Source: Streptomyces sp. CC208A (lineage in GTDB: Bacteria; Actinomycetota; Actinomycetes; Streptomycetales; Streptomycetaceae). From it: a stretch of 64,000 nucleotides of DNA. The stretch's first letter is position 1. The number at the start of each line of letters is the position of its first letter. A model generated the notes under the pieces. The model was not told where the DNA came from. It made no database searches and saw only the letters and a list, made by a program, of their open reading frames with translations. The DNA lies in the NCBI RefSeq assembly GCF_030010625.1, contig NZ_JASCXN010000015.1, positions 1 through 64,000 on the forward strand, in the 5' to 3' direction. The translations under genes and the position numbers were made by a program. Shown one piece after another: positions 44,300-52,371 of the stretch.

Positions 44300-44683
44300 A
44301 TGAAGAATTTCGTAGTCAAGACGCTCGCCAACGCGGGCGCGCTCGGGGTCGCCATCTGGCTCCTCGAAGGCATCACCCTGACCGGTGACGACGCGAGCAC
44401 GGGCAAGGCGATCGGCACCCTGCTCCTCGTCGCCCTCGTCTTCGGGCTCGTCAACTTCCTGGTCAAGCCGATCGTGAAGCTGCTGACGCTGCCCCTCTTC
44501 ATCCTGACCCTCGGCCTGATCACCCTGGTGATCAACGCCCTGATGCTGCTGCTCACCTCGTGGCTGGCCGAAGAGCTCGACCTCAGCTTCCACGTGGACG
44601 GCTTCTGGACCGCCGTCCTCGGCGGCCTGATCGTCTCCGTCGTCTCCTGGGCGCTCAACGTGCTGCTCCCCGACGGCGACTGA
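44300..44683 (+). CDS. Phage-holin-family four-helix membrane protein
   Basis: 127 residues. MKNFVVKTLANAGALGVAIW, NFLVKPIVKLLTLPLFILTL and LGLITLVINALMLLL are typical of the small four-helix membrane proteins labelled phage holin family (Pfam Phage_holin_4_2), which are chromosomal and not phage-linked. Function unknown. No SD; leaderless initiation is possible. Confidence 0.88.
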   Translation: MKNFVVKTLANAGALGVAIWLLEGITLTGDDASTGKAIGTLLLVALVFGLVNFLVKPIVKLLTLPLFILTLGLITLVINALMLLLTSWLAEELDLSFHVDGFWTAVLGGLIVSVVSWALNVLLPDGD

Positions 44684-44703
44684 GCGACCGCCATATGGAC
44701 CGC

Positions 44704-44748
44704 CACGGGGGAACGACGAACCGAGGACACGGGGGAACGACGAACCGA
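44704..44748. repeat. 24-bp-period direct repeat in the leader of the next gene
   Basis: CACGGGGGAACGACGAACCG (44704-44723) recurs at 44728-44747, followed in both by A. Period 24 bp, 21 identical bases, 20-65 bp upstream of the GTG at 44769. Confidence 0.9.
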
Positions 44749-44768
44749 AGAAAGGACGCTGTGAACCC

Positions 44769-45929
44769 GTGAGCCCTCAGGAACAGCACCACCACGGCGA
44801 CGGTCCCGGCGACGGGACCCTCGCCGTGCGGGCCGGACTGCCCGAGCCCGTGAAGCACGAACCGACCCTGCCGGGCCCGGTCTTCGCCGCCCACTTCCAC
44901 CTGCCGGGCGACCCCACCGGCCCCTACACCTACGGCCGCGACGAGAACCCCACCTGGACCCACCTGGAACGGGCCGTCAGCACCCTGGAAGCCCCCGGGG
45001 AGCCCGGCGTCGAGACCGTCGTCTTCGCCTCCGGCATGGCCGCGATCTCCGCCGTCCTCCTCTCCCAGCTCTCCGCCGGCGACGCCGTCGTCGTCCCGGC
45101 CGACGGCTACCAGGCCCTGCCGCTCCTCCACGAGCAGCTGCGCGCGTACGGGGTCGAGGTGCGCTCCGCCCCGACCGGCGGCGACGCCCAGCTCGACGTG
45201 CTCGACGGCGCCAAGCTGCTGTGGATCGAGACCCCCTCCAACCCCGGGCTCGACGTCTGCGACATCCGCCGGCTGGTCCGCGCGGCACACGACGGCGGGG
45301 CGCTCGTCGCCGTCGACAACACCCTCGCCACCCCGCTCGGCCAGCGTCCGCTGGAGCTGGGCGCGGACTTCTCGGTCGCCAGCGACACCAAGGGCATGAC
45401 CGGCCACGGCGACCTGCTGCTCGGCCACGTCAGCTGCCGCGACCCGCGGCCGGCCGCGGAGGTACGGCGCTGGCGCAAGATCGTCGGTGCCATCCCCGGC
45501 CCCATGGAGGCATGGCTCGCCCACCGCTCGCTGGCCACGCTCCAGCTGCGGATCGACCGCCAGTGCGCCACCGCCCTGGAACTCGCCCGGATCCTGGCCG
45601 AGCACCCCGACGTGACCGGCCTGCGCCACCCCGGCCTCCCGGACGACCCCTCGCACGCGGTCGCCGCCCGGCAGATGCGCCGCTTCGGCTCGGTGCTCTC
45701 CTTCGAACTCGCCGACCGCGCCCGGGCCGAACGCTTCCTGGAGGAACTGCGCCTGGTCGACGACGCCACCAGCTTCGGCGGGGTGCGCTCCTCCGCGGAG
45801 CGGCGCGGGCGCTGGGGCGGGGACGCCGTCGCGGAGGGCTTCATCCGCTTCTCGGTGGGCGCCGAGGACCCGGAGGACCTGATCGCCGACGTCCTGCGGG
45901 CGCTCGACGCGGCACGGAAGACGGGCTAG
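44769..45929 (+). CDS. Cystathionine gamma-lyase/synthase-type PLP enzyme
   Basis: 386 residues from GTG 44769. VFASGMAAISAVLLSQL, VVVPADGYQALPLL, LLWIETPSNPGLDVCDI, VAVDNTLATPLGQRPLELGA and SVASDTKGMTGHGDLLLG (PLP Lys in DTKG) follow the Cys/Met-metabolism enzyme family. It would act on cystathionine or homoserine esters in trans-sulfuration. N-terminal His-rich patch (QEQHHHGDG) is unusual. The SD is far upstream (AAGGACG), so the start is uncertain. Followed by a hairpin at 45955-45991. Confidence 0.85.
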   Translation: MSPQEQHHHGDGPGDGTLAVRAGLPEPVKHEPTLPGPVFAAHFHLPGDPTGPYTYGRDENPTWTHLERAVSTLEAPGEPGVETVVFASGMAAISAVLLSQLSAGDAVVVPADGYQALPLLHEQLRAYGVEVRSAPTGGDAQLDVLDGAKLLWIETPSNPGLDVCDIRRLVRAAHDGGALVAVDNTLATPLGQRPLELGADFSVASDTKGMTGHGDLLLGHVSCRDPRPAAEVRRWRKIVGAIPGPMEAWLAHRSLATLQLRIDRQCATALELARILAEHPDVTGLRHPGLPDDPSHAVAARQMRRFGSVLSFELADRARAERFLEELRLVDDATSFGGVRSSAERRGRWGGDAVAEGFIRFSVGAEDPEDLIADVLRALDAARKTG

Positions 45930-45954
45930 GGCCTCTGGCCCCGCTCCGGACCGG

Positions 45955-45991
45955 GGCGCTCCGAGCCTCCCCCCTCGTGGCTCGGAACGCC
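45955..45991. terminator. Hairpin terminator
   Basis: GGCGCTCCGAGCC and GGCTCGGAACGCC form a 13-bp stem with one mismatch, about 26 bases past the lyase-like stop. Confidence 0.7.
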
Positions 45992-46031
45992 ACCGGTCCT
46001 CACGCGGATTCCGCCCGGACAAGGTTAGTTG

Positions 46032-46044
46032 ACTGACCGTCAGT
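46032..46044. promoter_or_regulatory. 6-1-6 inverted repeat in the LysR promoter interval
   Basis: ACTGAC-C-GTCAGT, flanked by TTG and CAA. It lies about 90 bases upstream of ATG 46133 and looks like an operator half-site pair; TetR-type sites often have this shape. The binding protein is unknown. Confidence 0.4.
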
Positions 46045-46132
46045 GTCCAATCACGGTAGCGACAGCGACCTATCGACATATTTATAGTGGGACGGTCCCG
46101 GGACGACGGGCGACCGACCGGAAGGGGCGGGC

Positions 46133-47029
46133 ATGGATCTGTCCCTGCTGCGCACGTTCGTCACGGTGCACCGGGCCGGTTCCTTCACCCGCGCCGCCGC
46201 GCTCCTCGGCCTCTCCCAGCCCGCCGTCACCAGCCAGATCCGCGCCCTGGAACGCCAGCTCGGCCGGCCGCTCTTCCTCAGACGGGCCCGCGGGGTCACC
46301 CCCACCAGCATCGGCGACGAACTGGCCCACCGGGCCGCCCCTCACCTGGACGCCCTGGTCGAGATCGCGGAGACCGGGCTCGGCGCCGAGCGCGGAGCCC
46401 GTACCCTCCATATCGCCGGGCCGCCGGAGTTCACCTCCCTGCGCGCCCTGCCCGCGCTCGCCCCGCTCGTCGCCCAGGGCCTGGCCCTGCGCACCTCCTT
46501 CCTCGGCGACACCGAGCAGCTGCTCGACGGGCTCGCCGCCGGCCACCACGACCTGGCCCTCACCACCGCCCGGCCCCGCGGCGAACTGCTCACCGCCACC
46601 CCGCTCTGCGACGAGGAGCTCGTCCTGGTCGCCGCCCCGCGCTGGGCGGCCCGGCTCTCCCCCGAGGTGCTGCTCTCCACCGGCGCGGTGCTCCTGGAGC
46701 AGCTCCCGGTGGTCGAGGTGCACGAGTCGCTGCCCTTCGCCAGCCGCTACTGGGCGGCCGTCTTCGAGACCGCGCCGGCCGCGGCGGCCACCGTCATCGC
46801 CCCCGACCTTCGGGCCGTCCGGGAGGCCGCGGCCGCCGGGGCGGGCCTTGCGGTGCTGCCCCGCTACCTCTGCGAGGGGGCGCTGACCGGGGGACGGCTC
46901 GTGACGCTGCTCGATCCGCCGGTGCCGCCGCTGCGAACCTACTTCCTGGTGGTGCGGACCGGCACCCTCGCCCTGGCCCACATCGCCCGCGCGCACGAGG
47001 AACTGCTGCGGGCCGCGGGGGAGTGGTGA
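46133..47029 (+). CDS. LysR-family transcriptional regulator
   Basis: 298 residues from ATG 46133 (GGAAGGGG upstream). MDLSLLRTFVTVHRAGSFTR, AAALLGLSQPAVTSQIRALE and LGRPLFLRRARGVTPT are the LysR HTH; the effector domain runs to residue 295. No divergently transcribed target: the lyase-like gene points the same way. Ligand unknown. The Nudix gene follows 35 bp downstream and may be cotranscribed. Confidence 0.92.
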   Translation: MDLSLLRTFVTVHRAGSFTRAAALLGLSQPAVTSQIRALERQLGRPLFLRRARGVTPTSIGDELAHRAAPHLDALVEIAETGLGAERGARTLHIAGPPEFTSLRALPALAPLVAQGLALRTSFLGDTEQLLDGLAAGHHDLALTTARPRGELLTATPLCDEELVLVAAPRWAARLSPEVLLSTGAVLLEQLPVVEVHESLPFASRYWAAVFETAPAAAATVIAPDLRAVREAAAAGAGLAVLPRYLCEGALTGGRLVTLLDPPVPPLRTYFLVVRTGTLALAHIARAHEELLRAAGEW

Positions 47030-47064
47030 GTTTCAGCCCGGCGGGAACGGGCCATTTTCTTCCC

Positions 47065-47544
47065 ATGACCGAACGGCCCGTGGTCAAGCGCACCGCACGC
47101 GCCATCCTGCTCGACGGAAACGACCTCATCCTCATCAAGCGCACCAAACCGGGGATGGATCCGTACTGGCTGACGCCCGGTGGCGGCGTCGAGCCCTCCG
47201 ACTCCACCGTCGTCGAGGCCCTCCACCGCGAGGTGCACGAGGAACTCGGCGCCAAGATCGTCGATGTGGTCCCCTGTTTCGTCGACACCGTCGAGCACAT
47301 CGTCGACGGCGGGGTCTCCGGCGTGAAGGTCCAGCACTTCTTCGTCTGCCGGCTGGAGTCGATGGACCTCAGCCAACGGCACGGCCCCGAGGTCGACGAA
47401 CCGGTCGGCGAGTACGAGATCGTCCGGGTGCCCTTCACCCGCGTCGGGATCGCCGCCGTCCACCTGGTGCCGCTCTCACTGCGCCACTACCTCGACGGCA
47501 ACATCGAAGGCGTCCGCGCCATGCACGCCCCCGACCTGGGCTGA
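47065..47544 (+). CDS. Nudix hydrolase
   Basis: 159 residues from ATG 47065. The Nudix box reads GGGVEPSDSTVVEALHREVH followed by EELG; the REVHEELG core is intact, but the first Glu of the motif (G-x5-E) is Ser. Hydrolysis of a nucleotide derivative is likely, but the substrate is unknown. The last 69 bp overlap the 3' end of the convergent globin gene. Confidence 0.85.
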   Translation: MTERPVVKRTARAILLDGNDLILIKRTKPGMDPYWLTPGGGVEPSDSTVVEALHREVHEELGAKIVDVVPCFVDTVEHIVDGGVSGVKVQHFFVCRLESMDLSQRHGPEVDEPVGEYEIVRVPFTRVGIAAVHLVPLSLRHYLDGNIEGVRAMHAPDLG

Positions 47545-48708
47545 CCCGGCCCCCACGGCGGTGAGCTCCGCCAGGAAGTCGTGGCGGATCCGCTCCGTGG
47601 GGACCCCCGCGCCGCGGAGCACGTCGATGCCCTGCCGGACCATGCCCAGCGGGCCCGAGAGGTAGGCGTCCCGCTCGTTCCACGGCCCGGCCTCCCGGAC
47701 CGCCTCCGGCAGCGGGCCCTGCGCCTCGGTGACGGGGTGGACGACGAGCCACGGAAACGTCTTCTGGAGCCGCAGTAGGGTGTCCATGTCGTAGAGGTCG
47801 TGGCCCCGGCGGGCCCCGTAGAACACGTCGACCTGCCGGCGGTCGCCGTGCTCCGCGACGTCCTCCACCAGTGCCTTGATCGGTGCGATGCCGGTCCCGC
47901 CACCCAGGCAGAGCAGCCCGTCGTCGGTGGCGTGGTCGACCGTCATGGAACCGGCCGGCGGCCCGAGGCGGAGCACGTCGCCGGGACGGGCCCGGTGGAC
48001 CAGCGCCTGGGACACCCAGCCGGCCGGGACCGCCTTGACGTGCAGGGTGAGCAGTCCGTCGGGGCGGGGCGCCGATGCGAAGGAGTAGTGCCGCCAGACC
48101 CGCGGCCACCAAGGGGTCTCCAGCGTCGTGTACTGCCCGGCGAGGAAGGGGTAGGGCGCGTCGGGCCGCAGGGTGAGCACGGCGATGTCGGGGGTCCGCA
48201 GGTCGTGCGAGACCACCTCGGCCCGCCACCAGGCGGGGGCCTTCGCCTCGTCCTCGGCAGCCGCGTCGATCATGGTCTGCGAGATCGCGGTGTACGCCCG
48301 GACCCAGGCCGCCTCGGTCTCCTCGTCCCAGCTCCGCTCCGCGTACCGGGCGAGCGCCCCGATCAGGGCCTCGCCGACCGCCGGGTAGTGGGCCGGCTGG
48401 ACGCCGTACTTGCGGTGCCCCCGCCCGAGGTGCCCCAGGTACGTGCCGAGGAACGCCCCGTCGTCCATCCGGTCGGCGACCGTGAGCAGGGCCTTGAGCA
48501 GGCGGTCCCGCTGGGTGTCCATCGCGGCCGGGAACAGCTCGCGCAGGGCGGGATCCCGGAGGAAGAGCAGGGCGTAGAAGTACGAGGTCACCTTGTCGGC
48601 GACCGGGGCGATCTCCTCCAGGGTGCGGCGGACGAGCACCGCATCGGGAGAGGGTTCCGCCCTGCGGGCCCCCGCCCCGCCCGTCGTGCTCGTCGGACCA
48701 TCCATCAT
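47476..48708 (-). CDS. Flavohemoglobin-type globin/FNR fusion
   Basis: 410 residues from ATG 48708 (GAGGCGAGG upstream). Globin part: TSYFYALLFLRDPALRELFP carries the B10 Tyr, and GRGHRKYGVQPAHYPAVG carries the proximal His. Reductase part: RHYSFASAP (FAD) and LGGGTGIAPIKALVED (NAD). Such proteins act as NO dioxygenases or Hmp-like NO detoxifiers. The C-terminal tail extends 23 codons into the antisense of the Nudix gene, longer than typical Hmp. Confidence 0.88.
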   Translation of the reverse strand: MMDGPTSTTGGAGARRAEPSPDAVLVRRTLEEIAPVADKVTSYFYALLFLRDPALRELFPAAMDTQRDRLLKALLTVADRMDDGAFLGTYLGHLGRGHRKYGVQPAHYPAVGEALIGALARYAERSWDEETEAAWVRAYTAISQTMIDAAAEDEAKAPAWWRAEVVSHDLRTPDIAVLTLRPDAPYPFLAGQYTTLETPWWPRVWRHYSFASAPRPDGLLTLHVKAVPAGWVSQALVHRARPGDVLRLGPPAGSMTVDHATDDGLLCLGGGTGIAPIKALVEDVAEHGDRRQVDVFYGARRGHDLYDMDTLLRLQKTFPWLVVHPVTEAQGPLPEAVREAGPWNERDAYLSGPLGMVRQGIDVLRGAGVPTERIRHDFLAELTAVGAGSAQVGGVHGADAFDVAVEVVAQ

Positions 48709-48866
48709 GTGCCTCGCCTCACGCAGCCGGCTTCGTGCTCGCAGCATGGCCGCCGCCGGGGGCGCTTCGGACGGAAAGCGGTGTTCTCGGCCCAAAGGGC
48801 CGGGGTGCGGACTAGGCTCCACCCTTTCGGCGCGAGCGTGCGCGACCCGCTCACCGCCAGGGGCCG

Positions 48867-48882
48867 TGTTTCACGTGAAACA
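48867..48882. promoter_or_regulatory. parS centromere site
   Basis: TGTTTCACGTGAAACA, perfect consensus, in the interval between the divergent globin and GNAT genes. If GTG 48866 were used as start it would be translated as VFHVKH. Confidence 0.92.
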
Positions 48883-48934
48883 TCCCGCGAAAACCCCTGG
48901 ACGGAAGATCACCCCGTCCGAGAACCTGACCCTC

Positions 48935-49798
48935 ATGCCGATCTCCCCCACCGCTCTCGCACAGCTCCCCATCCGGCGCCTCGACGCCACCGACCTCCTG
49001 GCCTGCGCCGATCTCTCCGAGGACCGCGGCTGGCTCCGCGAGGAGCACAAGTGGGGCCTCCTCCTCACGGCGGGCACCGGCTACGGCATCGACGACCCGG
49101 ACGGCGACGGCCTGGTCGCCGCCTGCGTGGTCACCTCCTACGGACCCGGCCTCGCGGCCATCGGCATGGTGCTCGTCGCCGAGCGGTACGCCCGCCGGGG
49201 CGTGGGCCGCCGACTGATGCGGCACGTCCTGGAGGAGGCGGGGGAGACCCCGCTGACGCTCTACGCCACCCCGAACGGACAGCCGCTCTACGAAGAACTC
49301 GGCTTCACCGAGATCGGCCGGTCCGAGATGCTGAAGGGCCTCTTCTCCACGACCGCGCCCGCCCCGCGGGTCGACGTCCGCCCGGCCACCGCCGAGGACC
49401 TCCAGGACGTCCTCCGGCTCGACCGGGAGATCTTCGGCCTCGACCGCACCCCGCTCATCACCCGGCTCCCGGCCTTCGCCGACCACCTCCGGGTCGCCGT
49501 CGAGGACGGCGCGATCACCGGCTTCGCCGCCGCCTGGCCCAACATGGACACCCATGTCGTCGGCCCGCTGATCGCCCGCGACACGGCCACCGCGCAGGCA
49601 CTGGTCGCCTCGCTGGCGGCCGCCAGCGACCGCCCGCTCCGCACGGACGTCGACCTCCGTCACACCGAGCTGCTGCGCTGGCTCAAGGAGAACGGACTGA
49701 ACCCGATCATGACCAACGCCATGATGGTCCGCTCGCTCCCGGACCTCCCCGGCGACGCCGACCGGCGCTTCGCCCCGCTGACCGTCGCGGCGGGCTGA
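48935..49798 (+). CDS. Two-domain GNAT acetyltransferase
   Basis: 287 residues from ATG 48935 (no strong SD; GTG 48866 in frame would add 23 residues). Domain 1 has MVLVAERYARRGVGRRLMRH, the acetyl-CoA-binding R-x-x-G-x-G/A loop, and YEELGFTEIG. Domain 2 starts DVRPATAEDLQDVLRLDREI and ends near 280 with a weaker fold. Acceptor unknown. Confidence 0.85.
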   Translation: MPISPTALAQLPIRRLDATDLLACADLSEDRGWLREEHKWGLLLTAGTGYGIDDPDGDGLVAACVVTSYGPGLAAIGMVLVAERYARRGVGRRLMRHVLEEAGETPLTLYATPNGQPLYEELGFTEIGRSEMLKGLFSTTAPAPRVDVRPATAEDLQDVLRLDREIFGLDRTPLITRLPAFADHLRVAVEDGAITGFAAAWPNMDTHVVGPLIARDTATAQALVASLAAASDRPLRTDVDLRHTELLRWLKENGLNPIMTNAMMVRSLPDLPGDADRRFAPLTVAAG

Positions 49799-49912
49799 CA
49801 CCACCGGCACGGCACCAGGACCGCATTACTTGCACACGCCCATTATTGCGGCCCCTCGTCTACCCTGGACCGAGCAGGCCGATCGGCGAGGATGAGGACG
49901 AGGAGAGACACC

Positions 49913-50371
49913 ATGACCGCGACGGACCCCGCCCTCACCGGGCTCGCACAGCGCTGGTGCGCCCTCTCCCTGCTGCACGGCCGGATCGAGTCCCACATCG
50001 AGCGCGCACTGGAGTCCGGCCACGGACTGAGCGTCCGCGAGTACTCGCTCCTCGACGTCCTGAGCCGCCAGCACGACGGCCCCGGCGGACACCTCCAGAT
50101 GAAGCAGGTCGCCGACGCCGTCGTCCTCAGCCAGAGCGCCACCACCCGCCTGGTCACGCGCCTGGAGGACCGGGGCCTGCTCACCCGCTACCTCTGCACC
50201 ACCGACCGTCGCGGCATCTACACCGACGTCACCGAGGCCGGCCGGAAGCTCCTGGAGGAGGCCCGCCCCACCAACGACCGAGCACTGCGCGAGGCCCTGG
50301 ACGAAGCCGCCGAGAACCCGGAGCTGGCCTCCCTGGTCCAGGTCCTCGAAGGCGAGACCACCCCCGTCTGA
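49913..50371 (+). CDS. MarR-family transcriptional regulator
   Basis: 152 residues from ATG 49913 (GGAGAG eight bases upstream). Winged HTH with LSVREYSLLDVLSR, LQMKQVADAVVLSQSATTRL and VTRLEDRGLLTR. The following GNAT gene (42 bp downstream, same strand) is a likely cotranscribed partner. Ligand unknown. Confidence 0.9.
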   Translation: MTATDPALTGLAQRWCALSLLHGRIESHIERALESGHGLSVREYSLLDVLSRQHDGPGGHLQMKQVADAVVLSQSATTRLVTRLEDRGLLTRYLCTTDRRGIYTDVTEAGRKLLEEARPTNDRALREALDEAAENPELASLVQVLEGETTPV

Positions 50372-50412
50372 TCGCCCCGCCCGGCGGTCGGCCCGGGCCG
50401 TACGCTGCGGGC

Positions 50413-50865
50413 ATGAGCGATCTCGCCATCCGCCCCGCCACCGCGGACGACCTGCCCGCGATCGTCGCGATGCTCGCCGACGACCCCCTCGGCGCCCAGC
50501 GGGAGTCCCCGGACGACCCGGCGCCGTACCTCGCCGCCTTCGCCCGGCTCGCGGACGACCCGAACCAGCACCTCGCCGTGGCCACGCGCAACGGGAAGGT
50601 CGTCGGCACACTCCAGCTGACGGTCGTCCCCGGCCTCTCCCGGCGCGGCGCCACCCGCTCGATCATCGAGGGCGTACGGATCCACTCCGAGGAGCGCGGC
50701 AGCGGCCTGGGCACACTGCTCGTCGAATGGGCCGTCGAGGAGTCCCGGCGTCTGGAGTGCGTGCTGGTCCAGCTGACCTCCGACGTGACCCGCACCGACG
50801 CGCACCGCTTCTACGAGCGCCTCGGCTTCGAGGCGAGCCACGTGGGCTTCAAGCGGGCCCTCTGA
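50413..50865 (+). CDS. GNAT acetyltransferase
   Basis: 150 residues. IRPATADDLPAIVAMLADDP, GTLQLTVVPGLSRRG, GVRIHSEERGSGLGTLLVEW (acetyl-CoA loop) and FYERLGFEASHVGFKR are complete GNAT motifs. Follows the MarR gene and is followed by the palindrome terminator at 50877-50924. Acceptor unknown. Confidence 0.92.
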   Translation: MSDLAIRPATADDLPAIVAMLADDPLGAQRESPDDPAPYLAAFARLADDPNQHLAVATRNGKVVGTLQLTVVPGLSRRGATRSIIEGVRIHSEERGSGLGTLLVEWAVEESRRLECVLVQLTSDVTRTDAHRFYERLGFEASHVGFKRAL

Positions 50866-50876
50866 CCTCCTCCGTC

Positions 50877-50924
50877 CGTGTCCTCATGCCCGTGTTTCAC
50901 GTGAAACACGGGCATGAGGACACG
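50877..50924. terminator. 48-bp perfect palindrome: bidirectional terminator with parS at its centre
   Basis: The left arm 50877-50900 is the exact reverse complement of 50901-50924 (24 bp each). It lies between two convergent genes, so an RNA hairpin of this size should end transcription both ways. The central 16 bp are a perfect parS (50893-50908). Confidence 0.9.
50893..50908. promoter_or_regulatory. parS centromere site inside a hairpin
   Basis: TGTTTCACGTGAAACA, perfect consensus, at the middle of the 48-bp palindrome. Confidence 0.92.
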
Positions 50925-50945
50925 AGGCTGCCGGTCAGGGCCGGC

Positions 50946-52328
50946 TCACAGCCCGCGCCAGCCCGCCTCGTCCACCCCGCCCGGGACCGCGTCCCCCGGC
51001 TCGTACGGCTCCCGGGTGAAGACGAAGGAGCCGAGGTCGAGATGGCTGACGCTGCCGTCGGGCCGCCGCACCACCCGCAGCGTCTCCCCCGCGTAGTACC
51101 CGTCGAGACCGATCCAGCCGCCCCCGGGAAGGGCCCGGAAACGGGCGCGGCGACCGGGCCCCCGCAGCGGCTCCAGAACAAGCCCCCGCTCCGCGCCGAG
51201 CCGCAGGCCGTAGGAGTACGTCCCCCAGTACCAGGGCCCGGTCAGCGCCACGAGATCCTGATCGACCTCGGACGCGGGCAGCGGCCGCCACGGCTCGGGG
51301 AGCCGCGGCTCGGCCTCGGCCACGATCCGTACGAGCTCGGCGGCCACGGCCCCGGTCTGCGGACCGCTCGTCGCGTTGGCGAGGGCGACACCGGCCACGC
51401 CCTCCTCGACGTCCACCCACAGACCGGCGACGAAGCCCGGCAGCGAGCCTCCGTGCCCGATGAGCGTGCCGCCCTCCCCGTACGCCAGCTGGAGCCCGAG
51501 GCCGTACCCCATCCGCTCGTCCCCGACGGCCGTCGGCCCGGCCGGGACCCGCATCTCGGCGACGGTCGCGGCGCTCAGCACCCGGTCGTCGCCCTCCGCG
51601 AGGAAGAGGCCGAACCGGCAGAGGTCGGCGGCCGTCGACCACAGCTGCCCGGCCGGGGCCATCACCCCCAGGTCCTCGGAGGGCTCGGGCAGCAGGACGT
51701 CGGCCCAGGGGTGCACCGCCCAGCCCCCGGCGTGCGGGGCCACCGGCTCCACCGTCGTACGGTCCAGGCCCAGCGGCTCCAGGATCTCGGTGCGCAGCGC
51801 CTCCTCCCAGGAGACCCCGCGCACCGCCTCGACCAGCGAGCCGAGCAGGGTGTAACCGGGGTTGGAGTAGTGGAAGCTCCGACCGGACGGGTGGAGCACG
51901 GGCGTCTCCCCCAGGACGTCCGCAAGCTCGGGCCGCGACGCCCCCGGCGTCCGCTCCCACCAGGGCGACGGGGTCTCGGCGGCGAGCCCCGCCGTGTGGC
52001 CGAGCAGCTGGGCGACGGTCACCTCGCCCACCCCCGTGCCGGGGAGGTGCTTCTCCAGCGGATCGTCGAGACCGATCAGCCCCTCGTCCCGCAGCCTCAG
52101 GACGAGCACGGCGGTGAACACCTTGGTGATCGAACCGATCCGGTACTGCGTGTCGGCGTCCGGGGCGTACCCGTCGACGCCGCCGCGGGCACCGCTCCAG
52201 ACCATCGCGCCCCCACGGGCGACGGCCCCCACGAACGAGGGCGCGCGGCCCTCGCTCTGGGCGCGGGCCACGCGATGCAGCAGGGAACGCTCGGTGGCGG
52301 GCAGCAGGGCTTCGAAGGCTGAGGTCAT
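50946..52328 (-). CDS. Serine beta-lactamase-fold hydrolase
   Basis: 460 residues, ATG 52328. The S-x-x-K motif is in YRIGSITKVFTAVL, the Y-x-N motif in SFHYSNPGYTLLG, and LIGHGGSLPGFVAG serves as the third motif. Class C beta-lactamase/DD-peptidase/esterase fold (Pfam Beta-lactamase), cytosolic-looking as no signal peptide is seen. The C-terminal 120 residues form a beta-rich domain as in EstB-like or D-aminopeptidase-like proteins. Substrate unknown. It lies 36 bp downstream of dnaB; a hairpin separates them. Confidence 0.85.
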   Translation of the reverse strand: MTSAFEALLPATERSLLHRVARAQSEGRAPSFVGAVARGGAMVWSGARGGVDGYAPDADTQYRIGSITKVFTAVLVLRLRDEGLIGLDDPLEKHLPGTGVGEVTVAQLLGHTAGLAAETPSPWWERTPGASRPELADVLGETPVLHPSGRSFHYSNPGYTLLGSLVEAVRGVSWEEALRTEILEPLGLDRTTVEPVAPHAGGWAVHPWADVLLPEPSEDLGVMAPAGQLWSTAADLCRFGLFLAEGDDRVLSAATVAEMRVPAGPTAVGDERMGYGLGLQLAYGEGGTLIGHGGSLPGFVAGLWVDVEEGVAGVALANATSGPQTGAVAAELVRIVAEAEPRLPEPWRPLPASEVDQDLVALTGPWYWGTYSYGLRLGAERGLVLEPLRGPGRRARFRALPGGGWIGLDGYYAGETLRVVRRPDGSVSHLDLGSFVFTREPYEPGDAVPGGVDEAGWRGL

Positions 52329-52371
52329 GACCTGATCATGCCGTGCCTCCCCACCCGGGCACGATCAGGTC
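52329..52371 (-). terminator. Imperfect hairpin between dnaB and the hydrolase
   Basis: GACCTGAT (52329-52336) pairs with ATCAGGTC (52364-52371) and CGTGCC with GGCACG inside, with a bulge on one side. It covers the dnaB stop and abuts the next start, so it may attenuate rather than end transcription. Confidence 0.55.
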
